DNA from: Micromonospora pattaloongensis
Lineage (GTDB): Bacteria; Actinomycetota; Actinomycetes; Mycobacteriales; Micromonosporaceae
Length of the DNA: 64,000 nucleotides
Reading direction: 5' to 3'
Assembly: GCF_900107255.1 (NCBI RefSeq)
Contig: NZ_FNPH01000011.1
Location: 62,001-126,000 of the forward strand
A model generated the notes under the pieces. It saw only the letters and a program-made list of their open reading frames with translations. It ran no database searches and had not been told where the DNA came from. A program made the position numbers and the translations under genes. Positions 47,385 through 56,178 of the stretch are shown here, piece after piece. Position 1 is the stretch's first letter; the number at the start of each line of letters is the position of its first letter.

Positions 47385-48554
47385 CTAGGCCCAGACCTGC
47401 TGCGGCTCGGCGCGTCGCTCGGCCAGCGGCACCGGCGCGTCGTACTCGCGGACCACCTCGTACCGGGTGTTGCGCTCCACCGGGCGGAACCCGGCGTCCC
47501 AGATCAGGTTCAGCAGGTCCTCGCGGTGCATGGTGTTGGGCGTGCCGTACGAGTCGGCGTCGTGGGTGATCTTGTATTCGACGACCGAGCCGTCCAGGTC
47601 GTCGACGCCGAAGTTGAGCGACAGCTGCGCCACCGACAGCCCGTGCATCACCCAGAAGCACTTGACGTGCGGGACGTTGTCGAAGAGCAGCCGGGAGACC
47701 GCGAAGGTCTTGAGCGACTCCGCGGGCGACGCCATCGTGGTGCGCGCCTGGATCCGGTTACGGATCTTGCCGTCGGCCGAGTCGACGAAGTCGTGCTGGT
47801 AGCGCAGCGGGATGAAGACGGCGAAACCGCCGGTCTCGTCCTGCAGCTCGCGCAGCCGGAGTACGTGGTCGACGCGGTGCCGTGGCTCCTCGATGTGCCC
47901 GTACAGCATTGTGGACGGCGTGCGCAGCCCCTTCGAGTGCGCCAGCCGGTGAATGCGCGACCAGTCCTCCCAGTGACAGGCGTGGTCCACGATGTGCTGG
48001 CGGACCTCCCAGTCGAAGATCTCGGCGCCGCCGCCGGTCAGCGACTCCAGCCCCGCGTCGATCAGCTCGTCGAGGATCTCGTCCGCGGGCAGTCCGCTGA
48101 TCTTCTCGAACCACTGCACCTCGGTCGCGGTGAACGCCTTCAGCTTGACGTTGGGCAGCGCGGCCTTGAGCTCGCGCAGCACCTTCGGGTAGTAGCGCCA
48201 GGGCAGGGTCGGGTGCAGGCCGTTCACGATGTGCAGCTCGGTGAGCTGCTCATCCTCCATCTCCTTGGCCTTGCGGACGGCCTCCTCGATGCGCATCGTG
48301 TAGGCGTCCTTCTCGCCCGGCTTGCGCTGGAACGAGCAGTACGCGCAGGAGGCGCTGCAGACGTTCGTCAGGTTGAGGTGCCGGTTGACGTTGAACATCA
48401 CCCGGTCGCCGTTCATCTCGGTGCGCTTGTGGTGCGCGAGCCGCCCCAGCCAGGCGAGGTCGTCGCTCTCGTAGAGCGCGACACCGTCCTCACGGGTCAA
48501 CCGCTCCCCGGCGTACACCTTTTCTTCCAGCTCACGCTTGAGTCCGGCATCCAT
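47385..48554 (-). CDS. mqnE: Aminofutalosine synthase
   Basis: About 389 residues, a radical SAM enzyme that joins 3-enolpyruvyl-benzoate with SAM-derived adenosyl to form aminofutalosine, the second step of the futalosine pathway. The cluster motif is CSASCAYCSFQRKPGE, preceded by NRHLNLTNVC. HIVNGLHPTLPW, SLTGGGAEIF and NFGVDDLDGSVVEYKI separate it from MqnC. ATG 48554 is preferred, with GGAAGGGG about ten bases upstream; GTG 48563 is possible. Confidence 0.94.
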   Translation of the reverse strand: MDAGLKRELEEKVYAGERLTREDGVALYESDDLAWLGRLAHHKRTEMNGDRVMFNVNRHLNLTNVCSASCAYCSFQRKPGEKDAYTMRIEEAVRKAKEMEDEQLTELHIVNGLHPTLPWRYYPKVLRELKAALPNVKLKAFTATEVQWFEKISGLPADEILDELIDAGLESLTGGGAEIFDWEVRQHIVDHACHWEDWSRIHRLAHSKGLRTPSTMLYGHIEEPRHRVDHVLRLRELQDETGGFAVFIPLRYQHDFVDSADGKIRNRIQARTTMASPAESLKTFAVSRLLFDNVPHVKCFWVMHGLSVAQLSLNFGVDDLDGSVVEYKITHDADSYGTPNTMHREDLLNLIWDAGFRPVERNTRYEVVREYDAPVPLAERRAEPQQVWA

Positions 48555-48797
48555 GCCCGCCACGCCCCTTCCAGCAGCGATCCACCGTCGAGCGTACGTC
48601 TACGGCCGGCGGCCGCCTCCGACGGCCGGGCCGCAGCGACACACTTCACCCTCCTCACAGCGTCTCGTTACCCACGACGGCATCGACACGGCCGGCGTTC
48701 TGCGGTAGTACAGAGTGGGACAGGGCACACCACACGACGCGAGAACTCCGCCGCGCCCCCGGCGCGGCGTCTTGGCGCCGGACGGAGAGTAAACGGC

Positions 48798-50312
48798 ATG
48801 ACGATGAGCAGGCGGAAACGACAGGCTCGCTACGGTCGGCCGATCAATCCGGTACTACGTCCGATGGCCTGGTCGGCGCTGCTCGGCGCGGTGGTCGCGG
48901 GCATCCTCGCGGCTCCGGCCTACGCCGACCCGCCGCTGCCCAACGCGATCCCCGACACCGGCTCCCGGCCGCAGGTCGCCGGCGCGCTCCCGCTTCCGGG
49001 CGCCCCCGCGCCGCCGACGGTGACCCCGCCCGTGGCTCCCTCGACCACCAACCCGCTGGCTGCGAAGCTCGTCGCGAAGCAGACGGAGGTCGCGACGCAG
49101 GGTCAGCAGCTGCTGAAGCTGCAAGAGGAGCTCGATACGGCAAAGGCGGCCGTGACCGCCGCCGAGGCCGAGCACCGCGCGGCGGCGGCGGCGATCACGG
49201 AGGCCCGGCACAAGGCCGAGGCGGCGGCCGCGGACGCGCTGAAGAACGCCGCGGCGCTGCCGCCGGGCGCCTTCGGCAGCGATCTGCACGACCTCGGCTC
49301 GCTCTCCCGCATCCAGAAGGGCTCCGAGGAGCGCGACACGACGGACGCCGCGGCGGGGGAGGCCGCCCGCACCCGCGCCGCGGAGCAGGCCGCGCAACAG
49401 GCGTACGCGACCGCGCAGGCGCGCGTCGCGCAGCTCCAGCAGCAGTACACGGAGTTCGACGCGACCTTCAAGCGGTCGCAGAGCGAGCTGGCGAAGCTGG
49501 AGAAGGACAACGCCGACCAGATGGTGGCGGTGGCGCGCCAGCAGGAGGCCGCCGAGCAGCGGCTCGGCGCGGACATCATCCGCGACACGAGCATCGCGGG
49601 GAAGGGGGCGCATCCGAAGGCGGTCGCGGCGCTGCGGTTCGCGCTGAGCCAGCGCGGCAAGCCGTACGTGTGGGCGGCGGAGGGACCGGACGCCTACGAC
49701 TGCTCCGGGTTGATGTGGGCGGCCTACCGCACCGTCGGCTACACGTTGCCGCGCGTCGCCAACGACCAGTACTTCGCCACCCGCGGCAAGTCCGTCGACC
49801 GCTCCGCGTTGCTCCCCGGCGACCTGGTCTTCTTCGCGTCCGGCCCGAGCTGGCAGAGCATCCACCACGTCGGCATGTACGTCGGCGGCGGCAAGATGGT
49901 GCACGCGCCGAACAGCAACGAGGTCGTGAAGGTGTCGGAGGTGTGGTGGTCGCGCCTCTACGCCGCCACCCGGGTGTTCGACGCGGTCAACGCCCCGACC
50001 ATCCCGGCGCCCAAGCCGCCGGCCCCCAGCAAGCCGCCGGCGACGCCGAAGCCCACGCCACCCGGCCAGCCCACGCCGATCACGCCGAAGCCGAAGCCCC
50101 CGACGACGAAGCCGCCCACGAAGCCGCCGACGCTCCCGCCACCCGAGCCGGACCCGACCACCCCGGAGCCGGAACCGACCACGCAACCGCCCGGGAACAC
50201 GGCCCCGCCCGCGAACACGGCCCCGCCGTCGGAGTCGAGCGCCGCCACCCCGTCCATCGGCGCGACGAACGGCAGCGCGCCGTCGGCCGTCGCCGGGAGC
50301 GGCGGTCAGTGA
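48798..50312 (+). CDS. Secreted NlpC/P60 peptidoglycan endopeptidase
   Basis: 504 residues. An N-terminal membrane/signal segment (about 22-44, ending in AYA) is followed by a Pro-rich spacer and a long coiled-coil region (90-260, rich in Ala, Glu and Gln). The NlpC/P60 catalytic domain lies at 275-395: Cys302 in YDCSGLMW and His357 in HHVGMYVGGGKMVHA. The tail of about 110 residues is Pro/Thr-rich (PKPP, TKPP repeats), as in cell-wall-spanning proteins. RipA-like domain order; it probably cuts peptide stems during division or growth. GGAGAG stands before ATG 48798. Confidence 0.92.
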   Translation: MTMSRRKRQARYGRPINPVLRPMAWSALLGAVVAGILAAPAYADPPLPNAIPDTGSRPQVAGALPLPGAPAPPTVTPPVAPSTTNPLAAKLVAKQTEVATQGQQLLKLQEELDTAKAAVTAAEAEHRAAAAAITEARHKAEAAAADALKNAAALPPGAFGSDLHDLGSLSRIQKGSEERDTTDAAAGEAARTRAAEQAAQQAYATAQARVAQLQQQYTEFDATFKRSQSELAKLEKDNADQMVAVARQQEAAEQRLGADIIRDTSIAGKGAHPKAVAALRFALSQRGKPYVWAAEGPDAYDCSGLMWAAYRTVGYTLPRVANDQYFATRGKSVDRSALLPGDLVFFASGPSWQSIHHVGMYVGGGKMVHAPNSNEVVKVSEVWWSRLYAATRVFDAVNAPTIPAPKPPAPSKPPATPKPTPPGQPTPITPKPKPPTTKPPTKPPTLPPPEPDPTTPEPEPTTQPPGNTAPPANTAPPSESSAATPSIGATNGSAPSAVAGSGGQ

Positions 50313-50460
50313 CGCGTCGCCCGCGTCCGCTCGGCCCGCGCGGACGCGGGAGCGGCCGGACTCGGAGTGCGCCCGCGCGGCCGGATATGGCACGGTGAGA
50401 CGGACACTCTCCTCGCCCCGGACGTGACACCGGGCGGGGCGCGGGGCGCGGGAGGCAGCC

Positions 50461-51348
50461 ATGGACGAAGAGCAGGTTCGGCCGCAGGTGGGGACAGCGT
50501 CGGAGCCCGCCCCCGCCGAGCGCACGGCCGACGCCGCCGGGGACGCGCCGGTCCCCAGTCAGCGTGCGGGGACCGCGGTCGAGTCCACGTCGCAACATTC
50601 CGCGATCTCCGGCCGCGCGCGGGTCTCGCTGCCCGGGCCCTCCCCGCAGGTCACTGCCGAGGAGGCCGCCGCCGCGATCCCGGCCGGCGGGTCCCGGGCC
50701 CGCGTCTACAACACCGGCGAATGGCAGGCGCTGCGGCGCCCGGCGCCGACGCCGCAGCCCGCCGAGCCGCCCCGACCCGCCGAACCACCGCGACCGGCGA
50801 CGCCACCGCCGCCGGGGCCGGGTCCCGCACCGACGCCACCCCCGCTGCCGCAGCCGGGTCCCGAACCCTCGCCCCTGCCCGCGCCGCCGTTGCCGGAGCC
50901 GCCCGGGCCGAGGCCGCAGCCGACGCCGCCGGCGCCCGGACCACAGCCCGTGCCGGCGCGACCCCCCGCGCCGCCCGCGCCGCCGCAACCGCAGCCGGCG
51001 CCGCCGCCGTTCCCGCCGCCACCAGCGACAGCTCCGGAAGGCGGCCGGCCGGAGCGGCGCTTCGGCGGCACGGTCTACGGCGCGACGCCGAGCGAAGCGC
51101 TGGGCCGCCCCGACCTCGATCCGACGATCATGACGGTGCCGGTGAGCAGCCCGCTGGAGAACTCGGGGTCGCTGACGGGCCACATCCTGGCGCAGGGCTG
51201 GCCGGACCCCCCGGCCGAGCATGGCAGCACCGGCAGGGTCCTGCTGATGCTCGTGATCGGTCTCGGGTTGCTCGTCGGGGTCGGCGTCCTCGTGGTGCTC
51301 ATCGTCGGCGACGCGTTCACCGGCATCTTCGGCGGGCTGCTCGGCTGA
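50461..51348 (+). CDS. Proline-rich single-pass membrane protein
   Basis: 295 residues of unknown function. Residues 1-80 are polar, 90-195 a dense Pro/Ala tract (about half proline), 195-250 polar, and one membrane helix follows near 260-285 (VLLMLVIGLGLLVGVGVLVV) with a short exterior tail. No signal peptide, so the long N-terminal part is probably cytosolic, anchored by the C-terminal helix. GGGAGG lies about seven bases before the ATG. It follows the NlpC/P60 gene by 148 bp and may relate to cell-envelope work. Confidence 0.65.
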   Translation: MDEEQVRPQVGTASEPAPAERTADAAGDAPVPSQRAGTAVESTSQHSAISGRARVSLPGPSPQVTAEEAAAAIPAGGSRARVYNTGEWQALRRPAPTPQPAEPPRPAEPPRPATPPPPGPGPAPTPPPLPQPGPEPSPLPAPPLPEPPGPRPQPTPPAPGPQPVPARPPAPPAPPQPQPAPPPFPPPPATAPEGGRPERRFGGTVYGATPSEALGRPDLDPTIMTVPVSSPLENSGSLTGHILAQGWPDPPAEHGSTGRVLLMLVIGLGLLVGVGVLVVLIVGDAFTGIFGGLLG

Positions 51349-51410
51349 GCGCCGGGGCCCACGGCCCGTCCCGAGGGCGGGTGAGCCGGCCCACTGGCAA
51401 CCGCTGCGGT

Positions 51411-51439
51411 GTGGCACTTCGATCGAATGGCCGTACACT
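51411..51439 (+). promoter_or_regulatory. Candidate promoter of the DEAD-box helicase gene
   Basis: GTGGCA (51411-51416) and TACACT (51434-51439) are 17 bases apart and match four of six -35 and the TANNNT -10 pattern. They would give a 5' leader of about 120 bases, long enough for the post-transcriptional control often seen in cold-inducible helicase genes. Confidence 0.45.
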
Positions 51440-51564
51440 GGTAGGGATCATTGACCCGGCATGCCCATGTGCGTGCCCATGGGCGATCTTGCGGGCGATT
51501 CAACGGCGCAGACGAAGCCGTGGCGGGCCATTCGCGAGGATACGCCCCGCCTTGAGAGGTTTTG

Positions 51565-53343
51565 TTGACGATTTTCGCTGACGCCAGCACCTTCCCGTCC
51601 GTCCTGGACACCCCGATCGACACCGACACCGCCGACGCCGACACCGTCGACGCCGGCACCGCCGACACCGTCGGCTCCGACACCGACCGCACCGAGCCGG
51701 CCGGTCCGGACTTCGCGGCCCTCGGTCTGCCGCAGCCGCTGGTCCGGGCGCTGGCCCGGGAGGGCATCACCACCCCGTTCGAGATCCAGCGCGCGACCCT
51801 GCCGGACGCCCTGGCCGGGCGCGACGTGCTCGGTCGCGGCCAGACCGGCTCCGGCAAGACGCTCGCCTTCGGGCTCCCCGTGCTCACCCGCGTCTCGGCC
51901 GGCGACCGGGCGCGCCCGCTGCACCCGAAGGCGCTCATCCTGGTCCCCACCCGTGAGCTGGCCATGCAGGTCAACGACGCGCTCATGCCACTGGGCCGGT
52001 CCGTCGGCGTGTTCCTCAAGACCGCCGTGGGCGGCGTCCCCTACGACCGGCAGATCGACTCGCTGCGCCGCGGCGTCGAGATCATCGTGGCGACCCCCGG
52101 CCGCCTCGGCGACCTGATCGACCGGGGCGTCTGCGTGCTCGACGACATCGAAATCACGGTCCTCGACGAGGCCGACCAGATGGCGGACATGGGCTTCCTG
52201 CCGGAGGTCACCGAGCTGCTCGCCAAGACGCCGGCCGACGCGCAGCGACTGCTCTTCTCCGCCACGTTGGACGGTGACGTGGACGCGCTGGTCAAGCGCT
52301 TCATGACCGACCCGGTGACCCACTCGACCGCGCCGGCCACCGCCGCGGTCTCCACGATGGACCACCACCTGCTGCTGATCCCGCCGCACGACAAGTTCCC
52401 GGTCGCCGCGTCGATCGCCGCCCGTCAGGGGCGGACGATGATGTTCGCCCGCACGCAGATGGGCGTCGACCGACTCGTCGAGCAGCTCGCCGCCGTCGGG
52501 GTCCGGGCGGGCGCGCTGCACGGCGGCAAGACGCAGCGGGTGCGTACCCGCACGCTGGCGGAGTTCAAGGAAGGCCGGATGAACGTGCTGGTCGCCACCG
52601 ACGTGGCGGCCCGCGGCATTCACGTCGACGGGGTGTCGCTCGTGGTGCACGTCGACCCGCCGAAGGACCCGAAGGACTACCTGCACCGGGCCGGGCGTAC
52701 GGCGCGGGCGGGCGAGTCCGGCGCGGTCGTCACGCTGGTGCTGCCGAAGCAGCGCCGCACGACGCTCGGGATGCTGGAGAAGGCCGGCGTCGAGCCGGCC
52801 CAGACGCGGGTCCGGGCCGGGGACGCGGCGCTGGCCGAGATCACCGGTGCCGCGGAGCCGAGCGGGGTGCCGGTGGTCGACGAGCCACCCGCGCCGCGCC
52901 GCCCGGAGCGCCCGCGCGGGGAACGACGCTACGGCGACCGTCCGCAGGGCCAGCGCCGCTACGGCGACCGGAGCTACGGCGACCGCCCGCAGGGTGACCG
53001 CGGCGAGCGGGGCTACGGCAGTCGGAGCTACGGCGACCGGCCGCAAGGTGACCGCGGCGGTCGGAGCTTCGGCGACCGCCCGCAAGGTGACCGCGGCGAC
53101 CGGAGCTACGGCGACCGGCCGCAGGGTGACCGCGGCGAGCGGCCCTACGGCGACCGGGGCTACGGCGACCGGCCCGGTTACGGCGAGCGGCGCTTCGGCG
53201 AGCGCGCCGGGCACGGCGAACGCGGCGGCTCGCGCCCCGGCGCGGAGCGGCGCACCCCGTACCGCCAGGACGGCCGTCCGCGCGACGACCGCTGGCAGGG
53301 CGAGCGCCGGTTCGGCGAGCGCCGGCCCACCCGTACCCACTGA
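51565..53343 (+). CDS. DEAD-box ATP-dependent RNA helicase
   Basis: 592 residues. An acidic Asp/Thr-rich N-terminus leads to the core. The Q motif is near FEIQRATLP, motif I is GQTGSGKT, motif II DEAD in VLDEADQMADMGF, motif III SAT and motif VI HRAGRTARAG. The last 150 residues are a basic, low-complexity tail of GDRPQGDRG-type repeats, thought to bind RNA. Tandem TTG codons occur at 51562 and 51565; GAGAGG five bases before the second favours it. Probably ribosome assembly or RNA decay, possibly cold-induced; ends at a perfect palindromic terminator. Confidence 0.92.
   Translation: MTIFADASTFPSVLDTPIDTDTADADTVDAGTADTVGSDTDRTEPAGPDFAALGLPQPLVRALAREGITTPFEIQRATLPDALAGRDVLGRGQTGSGKTLAFGLPVLTRVSAGDRARPLHPKALILVPTRELAMQVNDALMPLGRSVGVFLKTAVGGVPYDRQIDSLRRGVEIIVATPGRLGDLIDRGVCVLDDIEITVLDEADQMADMGFLPEVTELLAKTPADAQRLLFSATLDGDVDALVKRFMTDPVTHSTAPATAAVSTMDHHLLLIPPHDKFPVAASIAARQGRTMMFARTQMGVDRLVEQLAAVGVRAGALHGGKTQRVRTRTLAEFKEGRMNVLVATDVAARGIHVDGVSLVVHVDPPKDPKDYLHRAGRTARAGESGAVVTLVLPKQRRTTLGMLEKAGVEPAQTRVRAGDAALAEITGAAEPSGVPVVDEPPAPRRPERPRGERRYGDRPQGQRRYGDRSYGDRPQGDRGERGYGSRSYGDRPQGDRGGRSFGDRPQGDRGDRSYGDRPQGDRGERPYGDRGYGDRPGYGERRFGERAGHGERGGSRPGAERRTPYRQDGRPRDDRWQGERRFGERRPTRTH
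53026..53142 (+). repeat. Three 39-bp tandem repeats within the helicase tail
   Basis: Units start at 53026, 53065 and 53104, each coding for a 13-residue block of the form SYGDRPQGDRG plus two residues. Diverged copies flank them from about 52930 to 53190. The length keeps the frame, so copy number can change without breaking the gene. Confidence 0.85.
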
Positions 53344-53354
53344 CAACTCTTTTC

Positions 53355-53390
53355 CGACCGGGGCCCGCAGTCGACTGCGGGCCCCGGTCG
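53355..53390 (+). terminator. Terminator of the DEAD-box helicase gene
   Basis: A perfect 36-base palindrome (16-bp stem, four-base loop TCGA) starts 11 bp after the stop. It is the longest perfect hairpin in the window. Confidence 0.8.
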
Positions 53391-53451
53391 CGTTCTGCCC
53401 CCCGGCACATCTCCCGCGCGTTCGGTCGCGCGCGGCGGTAACGTCCGAGCC

Positions 53452-54072
53452 ATGCCGACCATGCCGAAGTCGCTGTTCTGGATCCGCACCGACACCGCCG
53501 GCACCGATCACGTCCTCCTCAACGACCAGCGCGGCCTCTCGGCCCGCGGCGTCGCGACCGCGGTCACCCCGGTTCCCTACACCTGCACCTACTCCCTCGT
53601 CACGGACGAGCACTGGGCGACGTCGCGGTTCGAGGTGACCGTTGAGGGGGCCGGCTGGGTCCGGACGCTGAAGATGGAGCGCGCGCTCGGGCGCTGGCGC
53701 GTCAGTACCGCCGAGCAGGGCGACCTGGCCGCGGCGCTGCGGGCCGCCGGACACGGCAATCCGGGCTATCCCGGCACCGAGGAGCCGGGGCGGCTGGAGG
53801 GCGCGCTCGATGTGGACCTCGGCCACGCGCCGCTCTTCAACACGCTGCCGATCCGCCGGCTCGGGCTGCGGGAGGGGGACGTCGGCACCCAGCAGCGGAT
53901 CGAGGTGGCCTGGGTGCACGTGCCGAGCCTGGAGGTGCTGCCGGCGACCCAGGGCTACACGATCGTCGACCCCAACCGGGCCCGCTTCGCGGTGCAGGGC
54001 TTCACGGCCGAGTTGGAGCTCGACGACAACGCGTACGTGACGCACTACCCCGGGCTCGCCGAGCGGCGCTGA
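53452..54072 (+). CDS. Glycolipid-binding family protein
   Basis: 206 residues resembling the putative glycolipid-binding (DUF1089-type) family: SLFWIRTDTAGTDHVLL, the central DLGHAPLFNTLPIRRLGL and QGFTAELELDDNAYVTHYPG. The fold is expected to be a beta barrel and binding is inferred from family naming only. No signal peptide. An ATG at 53452 and a second at 53461 are in frame. Stands alone on this strand between the helicase and a convergent PLP-enzyme gene. Confidence 0.75.
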   Translation: MPTMPKSLFWIRTDTAGTDHVLLNDQRGLSARGVATAVTPVPYTCTYSLVTDEHWATSRFEVTVEGAGWVRTLKMERALGRWRVSTAEQGDLAAALRAAGHGNPGYPGTEEPGRLEGALDVDLGHAPLFNTLPIRRLGLREGDVGTQQRIEVAWVHVPSLEVLPATQGYTIVDPNRARFAVQGFTAELELDDNAYVTHYPGLAERR

Positions 54073-54081
54073 TCGCGGGGG

Positions 54082-55167
54082 TCACAGCGCGCCGGTCAGC
54101 AGGAACCGCTCGATGGCGCCGAGGTGGGGCGCCAGGTCGAGCCCCTGCTCGGCGACCCACACGTCGGAGTAGTACGTGTCGGTGTAGCGTTCGCCGCCGT
54201 CGCAGAGCAGCGTGACCACCGATCCGCTCTGCCCGGCCGCCCGCATCTCCGCGATGATCCCGAACGCGCCCCAGAGGTTGGTGCCGGTCGATCCCCCGAC
54301 CCGGCGGCCCAGCAGCTCGCTCGCCGCCCGCATCGCGGCCAGGGAGGCGGCGTCGGGGACGCGGACCATCCGGTCGACCACCGCCGGCTGGAACGACGCC
54401 TCCACCGAGGGGCGACCGATCCCCTCGATCCGGGAGCCGCGTCCGGTCGCCACGGTCCAGTCCCCCGCCTGCCACGCCGGATAGAACGCCGAGTTCTCGG
54501 GGTCGACCACGCAGACCTTGGTGCAGTGGCGTTGGTAGCGGGCGTACCGGCCGATCGTGGCGCTCGTGCCGCCGGTGCCCGCGCCGACCACGATCCAGGC
54601 CGGTACCGGGTGCCGCTCCAGCGCCATCTGCGCGTAGATCGACTCAGCGATGTTGTTGTTGCCGCGCCAGTCCGTGGCCCGCTCGGCGTACGTGAACTGG
54701 TCCATGAAGTGCCCGCCGAGGTCCTCGGCGAGCCACCGCGCCTCCACCACGACGGCGGCCGGGTCCCGTACGAGATGGCACTTGCCGCCGTGGAACTCGA
54801 TCTGGGCGATCTTCTCGGCGGAGGTCGACTCCGGCATCACGGCGATGAAGGGCAGCCCCAGCATCCTCGCGAAGTACGCCTCGGAGATGGCGGTGGAGCC
54901 GGACGACGCCTCCACGATGGCGGTGTCCGGGCCGATCCAGCCGTTGCAGAGCCCGTAGAGGAACAGCGACCTGGCCAGGCGGTGCTTCAGCGACCCCGTC
55001 GGGTGCACCGACTCGTCCTTCAGGTAGAGATCGATGTTCCAGTGCCGGGGCAGCGGAAACGGCAGCAGGTGGGTGTCGGCGGAGCGGTTCGCGTCGGCCT
55101 CGACCATCGCGATCGCCTCGGTCACCCAGGCCCGGGCCGTGTCGTTACACCGATCGAGCTGTTCCAT
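54082..55167 (-). CDS. PLP-dependent cysteine synthase-fold enzyme, Cds1-like desulfhydrase
   Basis: 361 residues of the fold-type II PLP family. The PLP Lys lies in [14 protein letters not shown], and [16 protein letters not shown] and [18 protein letters not shown] are the Asn/Ser and phosphate loops. The N-terminus ([15 protein letters not shown]) is characteristic of a mycobacterial branch that includes Cds1, an L-cysteine desulfhydrase that makes H2S. Desulfhydrase activity is likely but a synthase role cannot be excluded. ATG 55167 is the start. It is 43 bp downstream of an Lrp-type regulator gene on the same strand. Confidence 0.82.
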   Translation of the reverse strand: MEQLDRCNDTARAWVTEAIAMVEADANRSADTHLLPFPLPRHWNIDLYLKDESVHPTGSLKHRLARSLFLYGLCNGWIGPDTAIVEASSGSTAISEAYFARMLGLPFIAVMPESTSAEKIAQIEFHGGKCHLVRDPAAVVVEARWLAEDLGGHFMDQFTYAERATDWRGNNNIAESIYAQMALERHPVPAWIVVGAGTGGTSATIGRYARYQRHCTKVCVVDPENSAFYPAWQAGDWTVATGRGSRIEGIGRPSVEASFQPAVVDRMVRVPDAASLAAMRAASELLGRRVGGSTGTNLWGAFGIIAEMRAAGQSGSVVTLLCDGGERYTDTYYSDVWVAEQGLDLAPHLGAIERFLLTGAL

Positions 55168-55210
55168 GGACCGACCGTAACAAGCCCGGCCGCGGCCACC
55201 CACCGACGCG

Positions 55211-55660
55211 CTAGCTGGTGATCTGCTGCGGCCGGTCCTCCCACTTCGTCGACAGCGCGATGGCGGTACGGGTGGAGGCGATGCCGGGGATCCGGTTGAG
55301 CTGCAGGATCAGCTGCTCCAGCTGAGCGATCGTCCCCACCCGGGCCATGCAGAGGAACGACTCCACGCCGGCCATGAAGTAGCAGGACTCGATTCCGGGC
55401 ATCGCCCGGAGCGCCTCCAGCACGTCGTCGGTGTCCGCTCCGGAGTCCTCGACGAGGCCGATGAACGCGGTGACGCCCAGGCCCACCGCCTCCGGGTCGA
55501 CGTCGGCGCGGTAACCACGGATCACTCCGGCGGACTCCAGCTTGCCCACCCGCTCGTGCACGGCGGGGCTGGAGAGTCCGACCTGGCGGGCGAGTTCGGC
55601 GTACGAGAGCCGGGCGTTGCCCTGCAGCAGCTCGACGAGGGTCAGGTCGATGGCGTCCAC
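55211..55660 (-). CDS. Lrp/AsnC-family transcriptional regulator
   Basis: 149 residues. The N-terminal helix-turn-helix is in [23 protein letters not shown], and the C-terminal RAM domain has [20 protein letters not shown]. Lrp-type regulators sense amino acids. Being directly upstream of a cysteine-desulfhydrase-like gene, it may act on cysteine, like DecR/YbaO in enteric bacteria; this is inference. GTG 55660 is the start. Confidence 0.88.
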   Translation of the reverse strand: MDAIDLTLVELLQGNARLSYAELARQVGLSSPAVHERVGKLESAGVIRGYRADVDPEAVGLGVTAFIGLVEDSGADTDDVLEALRAMPGIESCYFMAGVESFLCMARVGTIAQLEQLILQLNRIPGIASTRTAIALSTKWEDRPQQITS

Positions 55661-55907
55661 GGACTGTAGACCCTAATCAGGTTCATGTGCGGTCCGGCGG
55701 GCGGTGGTCCCGCGGGACGGGTAAAAAGGACTATAGGCTCCCAAATCTTACCGCCTAACTTCTCAGACGGGGCGTTTTCCCTGTTACCCGGACACGGCAC
55801 GCCAGAAGTGCTCTAATGACCTTACGTCCCTGCGGAGGCTCCGGCGGAGGGTCCGTGGGGGCTGCGACCAGGGCGGAGCCTTCCGTCGACGCGAGGAGGG
55901 GGACCCC

Positions 55908-56162
55908 GTGGACACTGGAGATCGTCTGCTGACGCCGGGCGAGGTGGCTGCGTTGTTCCGCGTCGACCCCAAAACCGTGACCCGGTGGGCGGCCGCCGGC
56001 CGGATCGGCAGCATCCGCACGCCCGGGGGGCATCGGCGGTTCCGCGAGTCCGAGGTGCGCGCCCTGCTCGAGGGCGAAGGCGTCCTGGAGGAGGAGGAGA
56101 CCTCTCCCCAGTCCCAGCCCCGCAACGGCGGTCCGACGGGCCCGGTCCGACCGACCCCGTGA
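55908..56162 (+). CDS. bldC: BldC-like MerR-type DNA-binding protein
   Basis: 84 residues. The winged helix-turn-helix LLTPGEVAALFRVDPKTVTRW and SIRTPGGHRRFRESEVRALL is nearly that of Streptomyces BldC, a small head-to-tail DNA-binding repressor/activator controlling entry into development. The acidic/Pro-rich tail (about residues 55-84) is longer than in the 68-residue Streptomyces protein. GTG 55908 has GAGGAGG close by. Its regulon in this organism is unknown; the ubiX-like gene downstream is convergent. Confidence 0.88.
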   Translation: MDTGDRLLTPGEVAALFRVDPKTVTRWAAAGRIGSIRTPGGHRRFRESEVRALLEGEGVLEEEETSPQSQPRNGGPTGPVRPTP

Positions 56163-56178
56163 GCTGCGGTCGGCCCCG

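Noticed and set aside
48555-48797. Possible c-di-AMP riboswitch before the NlpC/P60 gene
   Set aside because: Such genes often carry this riboswitch in actinobacteria, but its conserved sequence blocks are not recognisable in this 243-bp gap.
50740-51040. Proline tract as a DNA satellite or assembly artefact
   Set aside because: The codons vary normally for proline and the frame continues into a good membrane helix, so it is coding.
52920-53200. Regular repeats reminiscent of a CRISPR array
   Set aside because: The 39-bp units are contiguous, in frame and code for the helicase tail; there are no spacers.
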